Of a stretch of 6,349 nucleotides of DNA, positions 1 through 5,757 are shown one piece after another. The notes below the pieces were generated by a model, which saw only the letters and a program-made list of their open reading frames with translations, was not told the DNA's origin and ran no database searches. A program made the position numbers and the translations under genes. Source of the stretch: an uncultured Bacilli bacterium (GTDB lineage Bacteria; Bacillota_I; Bacilli_A; RF39; UBA660); the NCBI GenBank assembly GCA_947584955.1, contig CANPWS010000074.1, positions 1 to 6,349 on the forward strand. Direction: 5' to 3'. The stretch's first letter is position 1. Each line of letters opens with the position of its first letter.

Positions 1-73
1 CAAATAATACTATAATTACAAATCCAATAATTCCAAATACTATCATTCCTAATTGGAAAAATGACCATTTCAT
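1..73 (-). CDS. Small membrane protein, N-terminal part only (cut by window edge)
   Basis: The first 24 codons of a minus-strand gene run off the left edge. The ATG at 73-71 overlaps the TGA of the upstream secreted-protein gene as ATGA (4 nt), the usual sign of translational coupling. A purine-rich GGAAGGTGG stretch lies about 11 nt upstream, inside the end of the previous gene. The visible peptide starts MKWSFFQLGM and continues as an almost uninterrupted hydrophobic segment (IVFGIIGFVIIVLF), so the N terminus is a membrane helix or uncleaved signal anchor. I cannot name a family from 24 residues. Its position suggests it is made together with the cysteine-rich secreted protein and may anchor, export or process it; that role is inference. 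Confidence 0.6.
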   Translation of the reverse strand, partial: MKWSFFQLGMIVFGIIGFVIIVLF

Positions 74-2169
74 TGTAATATACACCACCTTCCTGTACAC
101 TTACCAAGTGCATCATAGTGTGCATTAACTCTTTCTATATTGTAACCACTACTAATCATACTAGCAAGCTCATTACTATATCCAGTTGTTTGTATTGTAC
201 GTAAGTCAGAGTATTTTCTATTTGATGTAAGTGATGCTTTTAAATTTGAAATATCAGATTTTGTAAAGAATGCATGATACTCTAATCTATCTCTTGTTAA
301 TTCTGTTTCTTTAGCTTCTTCACTATTCATAAAATATGTCCAGTTTCTACCTGCATTTCTATTTGGAAATGGATCACTTAAATTTATTGGTCTATATATA
401 AATTTATAGCTAAAATTATTATGTTTTGGATCTTCATAAATTCTCTGATCAACGCTTACTTGACAGCTAAGACCAAAAGACCAATTCATAAGATTAACAA
501 CGCTTCCTTGACCACCACTAATTTCTATAGGGAATGGGTCTTCTTTAGGCCACTTTAATGGAACAAAGTATCTTTTTCTGCCATTTAATTCTTCGCTATT
601 ACAAGCACGACCATAAGTTACATTAAATGGTGCATATAAATTTATGCAAGATTCATTTTTTTGATATGATATACTTCCTGAAATTTGAGTTCCTGGATAC
701 CATGACCCAGTGTGACCACCACCGCCATCAAAACTTCCTGCTCCAGAACCTTCTAAAGAGTCATTTTGTGCAGGATAAGCATTACTATTTTTGGTGGAAC
801 TAGATGGAACAGACACATCTTGTGTATAATCTCCAGCTCGTTGTGCTATATGTTGCTCTGCTGGACCACCACCACTACCACAGCCGTTCGCATCTTGCCA
901 TCCACCTCCTGAACCTTTTTCTGGACAAGAATAATCTGCATAATAATACACAGTATTCTCCACAGGTACGTCAACCATTTCACAACCCCATGTTCCATCA
1001 GCCAGTCTATGACACTGTTGTTCCGGTCGATACTCGATTGTTGTCTCCTTTTTTACGCATGGTTGCCCTGGAAGCTGTAAGCTATAATCAGCTGGACACT
1101 CTGGTTTAAGCCACTTTCTTGCACAAAATACTCCATGTTCTGCATAATCGCCACAATAATTCCAAACTGCTGTCGTATTATAACTAAATGTTATGTCTAT
1201 TCCTCCACCTGCCCAAATATTTCTAAAATTACCTGCCCTAAACGAACCATTTTGATGTGCATTACCTTGAGCAGTTGCTTGTTCACTAAGTTGTCCGCCA
1301 CAATACTCCTGATCATGAATTTCTTCTGGAAATTCATGACTAGAACCATACCATTCTGTTACTAAAAGTAATCCTGTTGATTGACCTGCTCCTCCTGCTT
1401 CACAGCCTGATAAACTAGCACTAAGTTGCATAGGATCTAAACAACTATTTGCACCATCACCACTTCCATCTCCATTTGGATCATCTTCACAAGTTTCAGC
1501 ATCCCAGCTTGCTGATATTTCTAAAAGTTTAGTTACGAACACCCACTTGTTTCCATCTGCATCTTCATAAGCATTTTGCATCATGTCTTGAGTTACTAAC
1601 AAGTCTGGACGTTCAATATAAATTTGAGGATTTCCATTTTCATCTACTTCTCCAGTATAAGAGAAATGTGTTTCAGTATCAATTGATGAATTTACAAATT
1701 GATCACAGGTTTCTCCATGATTAGTTATGGTATCTATATCTAACCAACCTGTCCCAGCTCCTGAATTGATGCAGTGCGTTCTTCCATCAATAGAAGAATC
1801 GCAATATGCTTCATCTGTTCCAAGACCTTCTTCTTCCCTGTGTTCAATCGCATCAACATAATTATGACAATCTTGTTCTGTCATAGCATGAGTTTCACCA
1901 CCAATACTTATATTTTGTGCACCACGTGGAAGGCCTTCAAAATATGTATAATAATTATTATCGTTGTTATTATAATTAACATCCAAAACTTGACCAGTAG
2001 TAGGATCAACTTTTAATGCTAGATCTGCATACATCTCTTTAATTGCATTACAATGTTTTAAAGCTTTTACATCTTTTTTGTTAAAATAAAATATTGATCC
2101 TAAAGTTAAAATAGATAAACCAACAACAATAGACCTTTTAACTATTTTTTTCTTATTATTTTTTTTCAT
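70..2169 (-). CDS. Large cysteine-rich secreted/surface protein of unknown family
   Basis: This encodes 699 residues. I start it at the ATG at 2169 because GAGG (2176-2179) sits 6 nt upstream; the in-frame ATG at 2181 overlaps that GAGG and has no site of its own. Residues 1-15 are Lys/Arg-rich, and about 13-30 form one hydrophobic helix (SIVVGLSILTLGSIFYF), a signal peptide or signal anchor without a lipobox, so the rest is probably outside the membrane. The exported part has 22 Cys (none before residue 40), many Gly/Ser/Asn/Asp, an acidic DPNGDGSGDG loop (about 230-239), Gly-rich linkers (about 418-436 and 473-490) and a charged C-terminal part (about 505-690) that includes YRPINLSDPFPNR and NW. 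No LPXTG or obvious catalytic motif is visible. I do not recognise the family. The middle (about residues 363-440) has higher GC and uses codons such as CGA, CCG, GCG and GGC that are rare in neighbouring genes. The downstream gene overlaps by 4 nt, and a CXXC thioredoxin-like gene is divergent. An adhesin or other surface protein is the likeliest class (inference). Confidence 0.85.
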   Translation of the reverse strand: MKKNNKKKIVKRSIVVGLSILTLGSIFYFNKKDVKALKHCNAIKEMYADLALKVDPTTGQVLDVNYNNNDNNYYTYFEGLPRGAQNISIGGETHAMTEQDCHNYVDAIEHREEEGLGTDEAYCDSSIDGRTHCINSGAGTGWLDIDTITNHGETCDQFVNSSIDTETHFSYTGEVDENGNPQIYIERPDLLVTQDMMQNAYEDADGNKWVFVTKLLEISASWDAETCEDDPNGDGSGDGANSCLDPMQLSASLSGCEAGGAGQSTGLLLVTEWYGSSHEFPEEIHDQEYCGGQLSEQATAQGNAHQNGSFRAGNFRNIWAGGGIDITFSYNTTAVWNYCGDYAEHGVFCARKWLKPECPADYSLQLPGQPCVKKETTIEYRPEQQCHRLADGTWGCEMVDVPVENTVYYYADYSCPEKGSGGGWQDANGCGSGGGPAEQHIAQRAGDYTQDVSVPSSSTKNSNAYPAQNDSLEGSGAGSFDGGGGHTGSWYPGTQISGSISYQKNESCINLYAPFNVTYGRACNSEELNGRKRYFVPLKWPKEDPFPIEISGGQGSVVNLMNWSFGLSCQVSVDQRIYEDPKHNNFSYKFIYRPINLSDPFPNRNAGRNWTYFMNSEEAKETELTRDRLEYHAFFTKSDISNLKASLTSNRKYSDLRTIQTTGYSNELASMISSGYNIERVNAHYDALGKCTGRWCILQ

Positions 2170-2261
2170 ATATAACCTCATTCCATTTTATATTTTACTT
2201 TTAAATTATGCTCTTTATATTTACCATGACTACGTTACATTTTACACTCTATTCTACTTTC

Positions 2262-2290
2262 AATATATATCATAACATTTTTTTTGTAAA
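2262..2290 (-). promoter_or_regulatory. Promoter for the cysteine-rich secreted protein gene
   Basis: On the minus strand, TTTACA (2290-2285) and TATATT (2267-2262) are separated by 17 nt; each matches the sigma-A consensus at 5 of 6 positions. Transcription would begin near 2255, giving a leader of about 86 nt, much longer than the leaders of the other genes here. Its -35 box lies back to back with that of the divergent thioredoxin-like gene, 15 bp away. This is predicted by eye in very AT-rich DNA, where chance matches are common. Confidence 0.5.
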
Positions 2291-2305
2291 ATTGAAATAA
2301 TTTTT

Positions 2306-2334
2306 TTGATTTTTTTGAAGAAAAATGTTATTAT
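2306..2334 (+). promoter_or_regulatory. Promoter for the CTHC thioredoxin-like gene
   Basis: TTGATT (2306-2311) is followed after 17 nt by TATTAT (2329-2334), with TG at 2326-2327 forming an extended -10. Transcription would start near 2341, so the mRNA would begin almost directly at the GGAGG site (2342-2346) with about 14 nt before the ATG. Confidence 0.5.
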
Positions 2335-2354
2335 TATTCATGGAGGACATTTAA

Positions 2355-2792
2355 ATGAAACGAAAAAATGTTATTTTCATAGGGATATCCGTTTTATTAA
2401 TATTAATTATTGCATTTTTAGTTATAAATAAAATTTCTAATAAGGGAAAGTTAACTGAATTAAATGTTAATGATGTAGAAGAAAAAATTAATAATAAAGA
2501 AACTTTTATTTTATGTATTAGTAAAACTACTTGTACTCATTGTATAAACTATAAACCAAAATTAAAAAAAATAAGTAAGTCTTATAATTTAGAAATTTTT
2601 TATATAGATGTAGATAAATATAGCACTTCGGATTTAAATAAATTTAGACAGTATATATCATTTGATAATAGTACTCCTGTTACTGTTTTTATAAAAGATG
2701 GTGAGGAAAAAACAACTAGTAATAGAATTTTTGGAGATTTAAGTACTAATAAAATTATTGAAAAGTTTAAATCTAATGGTTTTATAAAATAA
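2355..2792 (+). CDS. Membrane-anchored thioredoxin-fold protein with CTHC active site
   Basis: This encodes 145 residues. The ATG is preceded by GGAGG (2342-2346) with 8 nt spacing, which fixes the start. Residues 1-4 are basic and about 6-25 form a hydrophobic helix (VIFIGISVLLILIIAFLVI), a signal anchor placing the rest outside the cytoplasm. The remainder has the thioredoxin layout: a beta strand FILCIS (51-56), then TTCTHC with Cys60 and Cys63 as the CXXC pair, the following helix, a second strand IFYIDVD (81-87), and the expected cis-proline strand STPVTVFIKDG (106-116). Cys54 is an extra cysteine just before the active site. The family fits a thiol-disulfide oxidoreductase that makes, reduces or isomerises disulfides in exported proteins; direction and substrate cannot be read from sequence. 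The divergent 22-Cys exported protein is the obvious candidate substrate (inference). The gene ends in a hairpin terminator shared with trmL. Confidence 0.85.
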   Translation: MKRKNVIFIGISVLLILIIAFLVINKISNKGKLTELNVNDVEEKINNKETFILCISKTTCTHCINYKPKLKKISKSYNLEIFYIDVDKYSTSDLNKFRQYISFDNSTPVTVFIKDGEEKTTSNRIFGDLSTNKIIEKFKSNGFIK

Positions 2793-2829
2793 AAAATATA
2801 ATGTATTATTTTTTAACATTATATTTTTT
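2791..2829. terminator. Bidirectional intrinsic terminator between convergent genes
   Basis: The arms AAAAAATATAATGT (2791-2804) and ACATTATATTTTTT (2816-2829) are a perfect 14-bp inverted repeat with an 11-nt loop, and both strands carry a T run at the 3' side. The left arm begins within the TAA of the thioredoxin-like gene (2790-2792) and the right arm ends on the first base of the trmL stop complement (2829-2831), so the hairpin is the entire intergenic space. The stem has only one G-C pair, so its strength is uncertain. Confidence 0.65.
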
Positions 2830-3338
2830 TAATCTTGTATTAACCAGTCTTCACCTTTGAAAGGTTCTTTTCTTAACAAATTAGGAAAATCCTGTTGTCT
2901 TAATACTTCATATACCATTATGGCGACACAATTAGATAAATTTAAACTTCTAACATTGTCTGTTGATGGTATTCTCATACATCTATCTAAATATTTTCTT
3001 AATATTTCTTTCGGTATACCTGTAGATTCTTTTCCAAAAAATAAATAAATATTTTTGCTGGTATCACTATAATCAAAAGAAGTATGTGGCTTTTTTCCAT
3101 ATCTTGTTAAAAAGTAAAATTCTCCTTTATTCTGAGATAAAAAATCATCAAAATTTTCATAAACTTGATAATTTACTTTATCAATATAGTTAACTGCACT
3201 TCTTTTTAAATATTTTTCTTCTAAACTGAATCCTAAAGGTTTTATTAAATGTAATTTAGAATTGGTTGCGGCACATGTTCTCATTATATTTCCTGTATTA
3301 CCTGGTATTTCAGGTTGATATAAAACAATATTAATCAT
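2829..3338 (-). CDS. trmL: tRNA (cytidine(34)-2'-O)-methyltransferase TrmL
   Basis: This encodes 169 residues, close to the roughly 155-170 usual for the family. It is a SpoU/TrmH-class SPOUT enzyme that uses S-adenosylmethionine to methylate the 2'-OH of wobble nucleotide 34 in certain leucine tRNAs in the cytoplasm. The three SPOUT motifs are present in order: PEIPGNTGNIMRTC (9-22) with the conserved Asn and Arg, LFFGKESTGIPKEIL (99-113) and MRIPSTDNVRSLNLSNCVAI (121-140), which form the trefoil-knot cofactor site. Absence of a separate RNA-binding domain fits TrmL rather than the larger TrmH/RlmB proteins. The start at 3338 overlaps the end of the upstream gene by 8 nt (ATGATTAA), with AAGGAA 9 nt upstream, indicating translational coupling. 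It shares the promoter at 3879-3907 and ends at the 2791-2829 hairpin. Identification is firm; the exact tRNA substrate is assumed from the family. Confidence 0.93.
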   Translation of the reverse strand: MINIVLYQPEIPGNTGNIMRTCAATNSKLHLIKPLGFSLEEKYLKRSAVNYIDKVNYQVYENFDDFLSQNKGEFYFLTRYGKKPHTSFDYSDTSKNIYLFFGKESTGIPKEILRKYLDRCMRIPSTDNVRSLNLSNCVAIMVYEVLRQQDFPNLLRKEPFKGEDWLIQD

Positions 3339-3855
3339 TTAAGTCTATTCCTTCTTCTTCTAAAAAAGTTTTTATTTTTGTTATATCATAATTATTTTCT
3401 TTTATATCATATATTTGACTTAAAACACCATTTTTAAATACTAAAATACATGGGACATTAGTTATATTTTTTTCTTCTTTTTGATAATCTTGTTTAACTT
3501 TATTAATTAAATTTTTATTATTATATATTTCTGTTAAATCTAAATATAATATTTCTTTTTTTAAGTTACTACTATCAATTATTAATTTTTTAAATTCTAA
3601 TTCAAAATCTCTTATTTTTTTATCTTCTAATACTGAAACATATATGAAAGCATTATTATTTTCATCAACATAATTGGATAATTCATTGTAGTTTATGACT
3701 TGCAAATATCTATCCATTATTTGATTATTTAATTTACTTTCTTCATATGTTAAATACCATAAGTAGAAGTAAAAAACAATTAATACTGTAACAATTATTA
3801 TAATAAATAAATATATATAATTCTTTACTGGTATAACTTTTTTTTCCCTTTTCAC
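3331..3855 (-). CDS. Membrane-anchored thioredoxin-like protein lacking the CXXC motif
   Basis: This encodes 174 residues from the GTG at 3855, which has AGAGGTGG (3863-3870) 7 nt upstream. The in-frame ATG at 3873 has no binding site and lies at or outside the predicted transcript start, so I reject it. A basic start (VKREKKVIPVKN) leads to a hydrophobic helix at about 14-34, then a soluble domain. This domain lines up by eye with the 145-aa CTHC protein: FIYVSV (about 70-75) matches FILCIS, followed by EDKKIRD where the CXXC would be, then strand ILYLDL (about 102-107) and the cis-Pro strand NVPCILVFKNG (133-143), which is very like thioredoxin. The only cysteine is the one right after the cis-Pro. 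It is probably redox-inactive in the classical sense and may act in binding or scaffolding (inference). It is the first gene of the operon with trmL. Confidence 0.8.
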   Translation of the reverse strand: MKREKKVIPVKNYIYLFIIIIVTVLIVFYFYLWYLTYEESKLNNQIMDRYLQVINYNELSNYVDENNNAFIYVSVLEDKKIRDFELEFKKLIIDSSNLKKEILYLDLTEIYNNKNLINKVKQDYQKEEKNITNVPCILVFKNGVLSQIYDIKENNYDITKIKTFLEEEGIDLND

Positions 3856-3878
3856 ATTTATGCCACCTCTCATAATTA

Positions 3879-3907
3879 ATTTTATCAGTTATTTTATTTT
3901 TTGTAAA
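3879..3907 (-). promoter_or_regulatory. Promoter of the thioredoxin-like/trmL operon
   Basis: On the minus strand, TTTACA (3907-3902) is followed after 17 nt by TAAAAT (3884-3879), with TG one base before the -10 (extended -10). The predicted start near 3872 leaves a 17-nt leader to the GTG at 3855 and would exclude the alternative ATG at 3873 from useful translation. Confidence 0.55.
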
Positions 3908-4003
3908 TATTAATTATTAATAATAATTTCATTTTTAATTACTATATTATATTCTTTTATTTATAAATTAACGTTAAAATTTTATGGTATTATAAAAATT
4001 TCC

Positions 4004-4031
4004 TTGAAATTATTATTTTTTATGCTATAAT
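4004..4031 (+). promoter_or_regulatory. queH promoter with extended -10
   Basis: TTGAAA (4004-4009), a 16-nt spacer and a perfect TATAAT (4026-4031) preceded by TGC (4023-4025) form one of the best promoters in the window. Transcription would start near 4038, directly before the AGGTG (4039-4043) that lies 7 nt from the ATG at 4051. No riboswitch could fit in such a leader. Confidence 0.65.
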
Positions 4032-4050
4032 AAGCCATAGGTGTTTATAT

Positions 4051-4674
4051 ATGAAAGAAAATTATGCAAAATTATTAAGTAAAATTGTTGATGAATTAGG
4101 TTATAAACCTAATTTACTTCTTCATAGTTGTTGTGCTCCTTGTAGTAGTTATGTAATTGAATATTTACGTGAGTATTTTAATATTACTATTTATTATTAT
4201 AATCCAAATATATCTCCCAAAGAAGAATATGAAAAAAGAAAGCATGAACAAATAAGATTTATTAAAAATTTTGATGATGTTAAATTTATTGATTGTGATT
4301 ATGATAATGACATCTATGAAGAAAGTATTAAAGGATTAGAAAATGAACCTGAAAAGGGTAAAAGATGTAATATTTGTTTTCAATTGAGATTAGAAAAGAC
4401 AGGACAAATTGCAAAAGAACATAATTTTGATTATTTTGGTACAACTTTAACTGTAAGTCCTTATAAAAATGCTTCGGTAATTAACGATATTGGAAGAAGT
4501 GTTCAACAAAAATATGGAATTAAATTTTTGTTCGCAGATTTTAAAAAGGGTGATGGATATAAAAGATCTATTGAGCTTTCTAAGAAATATGATTTGTACC
4601 GTCAAAATTATTGTGGATGTATTTATTCAAAAAGGTCAAATAAAAATACTAGTAATTTAATTACAAATAAGTAA
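4051..4674 (+). CDS. queH: Epoxyqueuosine reductase QueH (DUF208)
   Basis: This encodes 207 residues, normal for the family. QueH carries out the last step of queuosine synthesis, reducing epoxyqueuosine in the wobble position of GUN-anticodon tRNAs (Tyr, His, Asp, Asn) to queuosine. It is the B12-independent, non-homologous alternative to QueG. The cysteine signature of the family is complete: HSCCAPCSS (25-33; Cys27, Cys28, Cys31), KRCNICFQLRL (104-114; Cys106, Cys109) and NYCGCIYS (186-193; Cys188, Cys190), with YNPNI (50-54) and GTTLTVSPYKN (130-140) between them. These cysteines supply the iron-sulfur cluster and metal-binding ligands. The start has a modest AGGTG site 7 nt upstream, right behind the predicted transcript start. 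It is monocistronic here: no other queuosine gene is in the window, so the precursor source is unknown. Termination is at the 4694-4743 hairpin. Confidence 0.93.
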   Translation: MKENYAKLLSKIVDELGYKPNLLLHSCCAPCSSYVIEYLREYFNITIYYYNPNISPKEEYEKRKHEQIRFIKNFDDVKFIDCDYDNDIYEESIKGLENEPEKGKRCNICFQLRLEKTGQIAKEHNFDYFGTTLTVSPYKNASVINDIGRSVQQKYGIKFLFADFKKGDGYKRSIELSKKYDLYRQNYCGCIYSKRSNKNTSNLITNK

Positions 4675-4693
4675 TAAATTTTGCTAGTATATA

Positions 4694-4743
4694 ATAAATA
4701 AAAAAATTAGGCATTTAATTATATCCCTAATTTTTTTATTTAT
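4694..4743. terminator. Bidirectional intrinsic terminator between queH and the tail-anchored protein gene
   Basis: A perfect 18-bp inverted repeat (4694-4711 with 4726-4743) has a 14-nt loop. The stem contains TTAGG/CCTAA next to a run of seven T (4731-4737) on the plus strand, and the same on the minus strand. The stop codon of the minus-strand gene (complement at 4740-4742) lies inside the right arm. This is the strongest hairpin in the window and serves both convergent genes. Confidence 0.75.
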
Positions 4744-5744
4744 GATAATAATGTTGTTACTAATTTAACTGTTCCTACTAAAACTAATCCTAGCCAAATA
4801 ATGATAATTGGTACTGTAAATACACTACCTTGTTGATTATTTACTTCCTGATTAGTTAAATTTTCTGCTTTAGGAGTATCACTTGTATTTATCATATTTT
4901 GGTTTTGAATTTGATTATTTATATTATTTTGGATTTGTTCTTGTAGATTATTTTGAATTTGTGTCTGTACTCCAGTAAATACTGCTTTATTTAAATCTTG
5001 CGGATTAATAGGTTGCTTATTGTTAATATCATTATAATTATTTACATTTGATTCTAAATTAGTATTTTCTTTTGTTATTTCTTTTAAAGTATCTGAAACA
5101 TTTTCAGGTTGTTTTAAAGGTATTTCTGAGCCGTCATCTTGGCTATTTACTGCTACTTCATTAGGAGATTCTACATTAGAATCTTGTATTTGATTATTTA
5201 TTCTAATTTGATTATCTACATTTATAGGCTCTACTGGAGGAGTTATTATTTTATTTTCTAATGGATCATTTGCTAATACTTGACTTGGTTCTTCATTTTC
5301 TTGTTTAGATGAATTTAAATTAGCACTTATCTCACTTAAATTTATTTCTGTAGTTACTTCCTCTAAAGCTTTTTGTAAATTTTCTTCATTAATAATATTA
5401 AATTCAGGTACTTGTTTAATATTTGATGTTAATTTATTATAAAATGCTACACTTTTTGATAATATACTATCTTTCATTGTTACTACATATGTATTTTTTA
5501 TTGTTATTCTACTATCTTTTAGTTCTAAATTTGGGTTCTTAATTATTATATTATTGTATATTAAATTTGATATTTCTAATTTATCTGTATTTACTAAAAA
5601 TTCTACTTTAATTTTTGATAGTAAGTTTCTTAATCTAGATATTTTTTCTATATCAACATAAAAAGGTAAATATACTTTACATAATTCTACATTCACAGCT
5701 TTAGCACTTAATATACTTTTATTTAGAATAACTACATTAGACAT
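4740..5744 (-). CDS. Tail-anchored Asn/Gln-rich protein of unknown function
   Basis: This encodes 334 residues from the ATG at 5744, which has AGGTG (5752-5756) 7 nt upstream. A GTG two codons earlier (5750) abuts that site and is less likely. There is no N-terminal signal. Residues 1 to about 125 look folded, with alternating beta-type strands (VVILNK, KIKVEFLVN, RITIKNTYVVTM). About 126-305 is an acidic, Asn/Gln/Glu/Pro-rich, low-complexity and probably disordered linker, including three tandem 8-residue units starting QIQN (about 262-285). Residues about 309-332 (FTVPIIIIWLGLVLVGTVKL...) form a single C-terminal membrane helix with only a few residues after it, so it is a tail-anchored protein facing the cytoplasm. 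The family is not recognised. It follows the DUF1292 gene with a 13-nt gap, its binding site overlapping that gene's stop codon, so the two are co-expressed. Confidence 0.82.
   Translation of the reverse strand: MSNVVILNKSILSAKAVNVELCKVYLPFYVDIEKISRLRNLLSKIKVEFLVNTDKLEISNLIYNNIIIKNPNLELKDSRITIKNTYVVTMKDSILSKSVAFYNKLTSNIKQVPEFNIINEENLQKALEEVTTEINLSEISANLNSSKQENEEPSQVLANDPLENKIITPPVEPINVDNQIRINNQIQDSNVESPNEVAVNSQDDGSEIPLKQPENVSDTLKEITKENTNLESNVNNYNDINNKQPINPQDLNKAVFTGVQTQIQNNLQEQIQNNINNQIQNQNMINTSDTPKAENLTNQEVNNQQGSVFTVPIIIIWLGLVLVGTVKLVTTLLS
4890..4961 (-). repeat. Three tandem 24-bp (8-residue) repeats inside the tail-anchored protein gene
   Basis: Read on the minus strand, three adjacent in-frame 24-nt units encode QIQNNLQE, QIQNNINN and QIQNQNMI. 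Each begins CAA-AT(T/C)-CAA-AA(T/C), and the second halves have diverged. They lie in the disordered linker before the membrane helix. An 8-residue period does not fit a classical heptad coiled coil. A related NNQIQD stretch occurs about 75 residues earlier. Confidence 0.7.
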
Positions 5745-5757
5745 CTCCACTCACCTC

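Noticed and set aside
70..72. Alternative genetic code with TGA read as Trp (mycoplasma-like)
   Set aside because: Trp codons are TGG throughout, and TGA ends the secreted protein gene exactly at a coupled ATGA start.
804..1365. Plus-strand open frames at 804-1109 and 1135-1365
   Set aside because: They lie opposite the long secreted protein gene, lack ribosome binding sites and have His/Cys/Ile-rich compositions typical of antisense shadows.
1774..2016. Plus-strand 80-codon open frame ending in a run of Ile
   Set aside because: It is the antisense shadow of an Asn/Asp-rich stretch of the secreted protein; no start signal is visible.
2170..2255. Possible riboswitch or structured leader before the secreted protein gene
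   Set aside because: The leader is AT-rich and about 86 nt; I found no convincing stems and no known riboswitch signature.
2857..3048. Plus-strand 63-codon open frame
   Set aside because: It lies wholly opposite trmL, whose SPOUT motifs are clear on the other strand.
4026..4190. QueG-type (B12-dependent) reductase or adenine nucleotide alpha-hydrolase for the 4051-4674 gene
   Set aside because: The CCAPC, CNICF and YCGC signature in a 207-residue protein is that of QueH; QueG is larger with ferredoxin-type clusters.
4646..4690. Inverted repeat ATACTAG / CTAGTAT across the queH end
   Set aside because: Only 7 bp with a 31-nt loop; the 4694-4743 hairpin explains termination, so this is probably chance.
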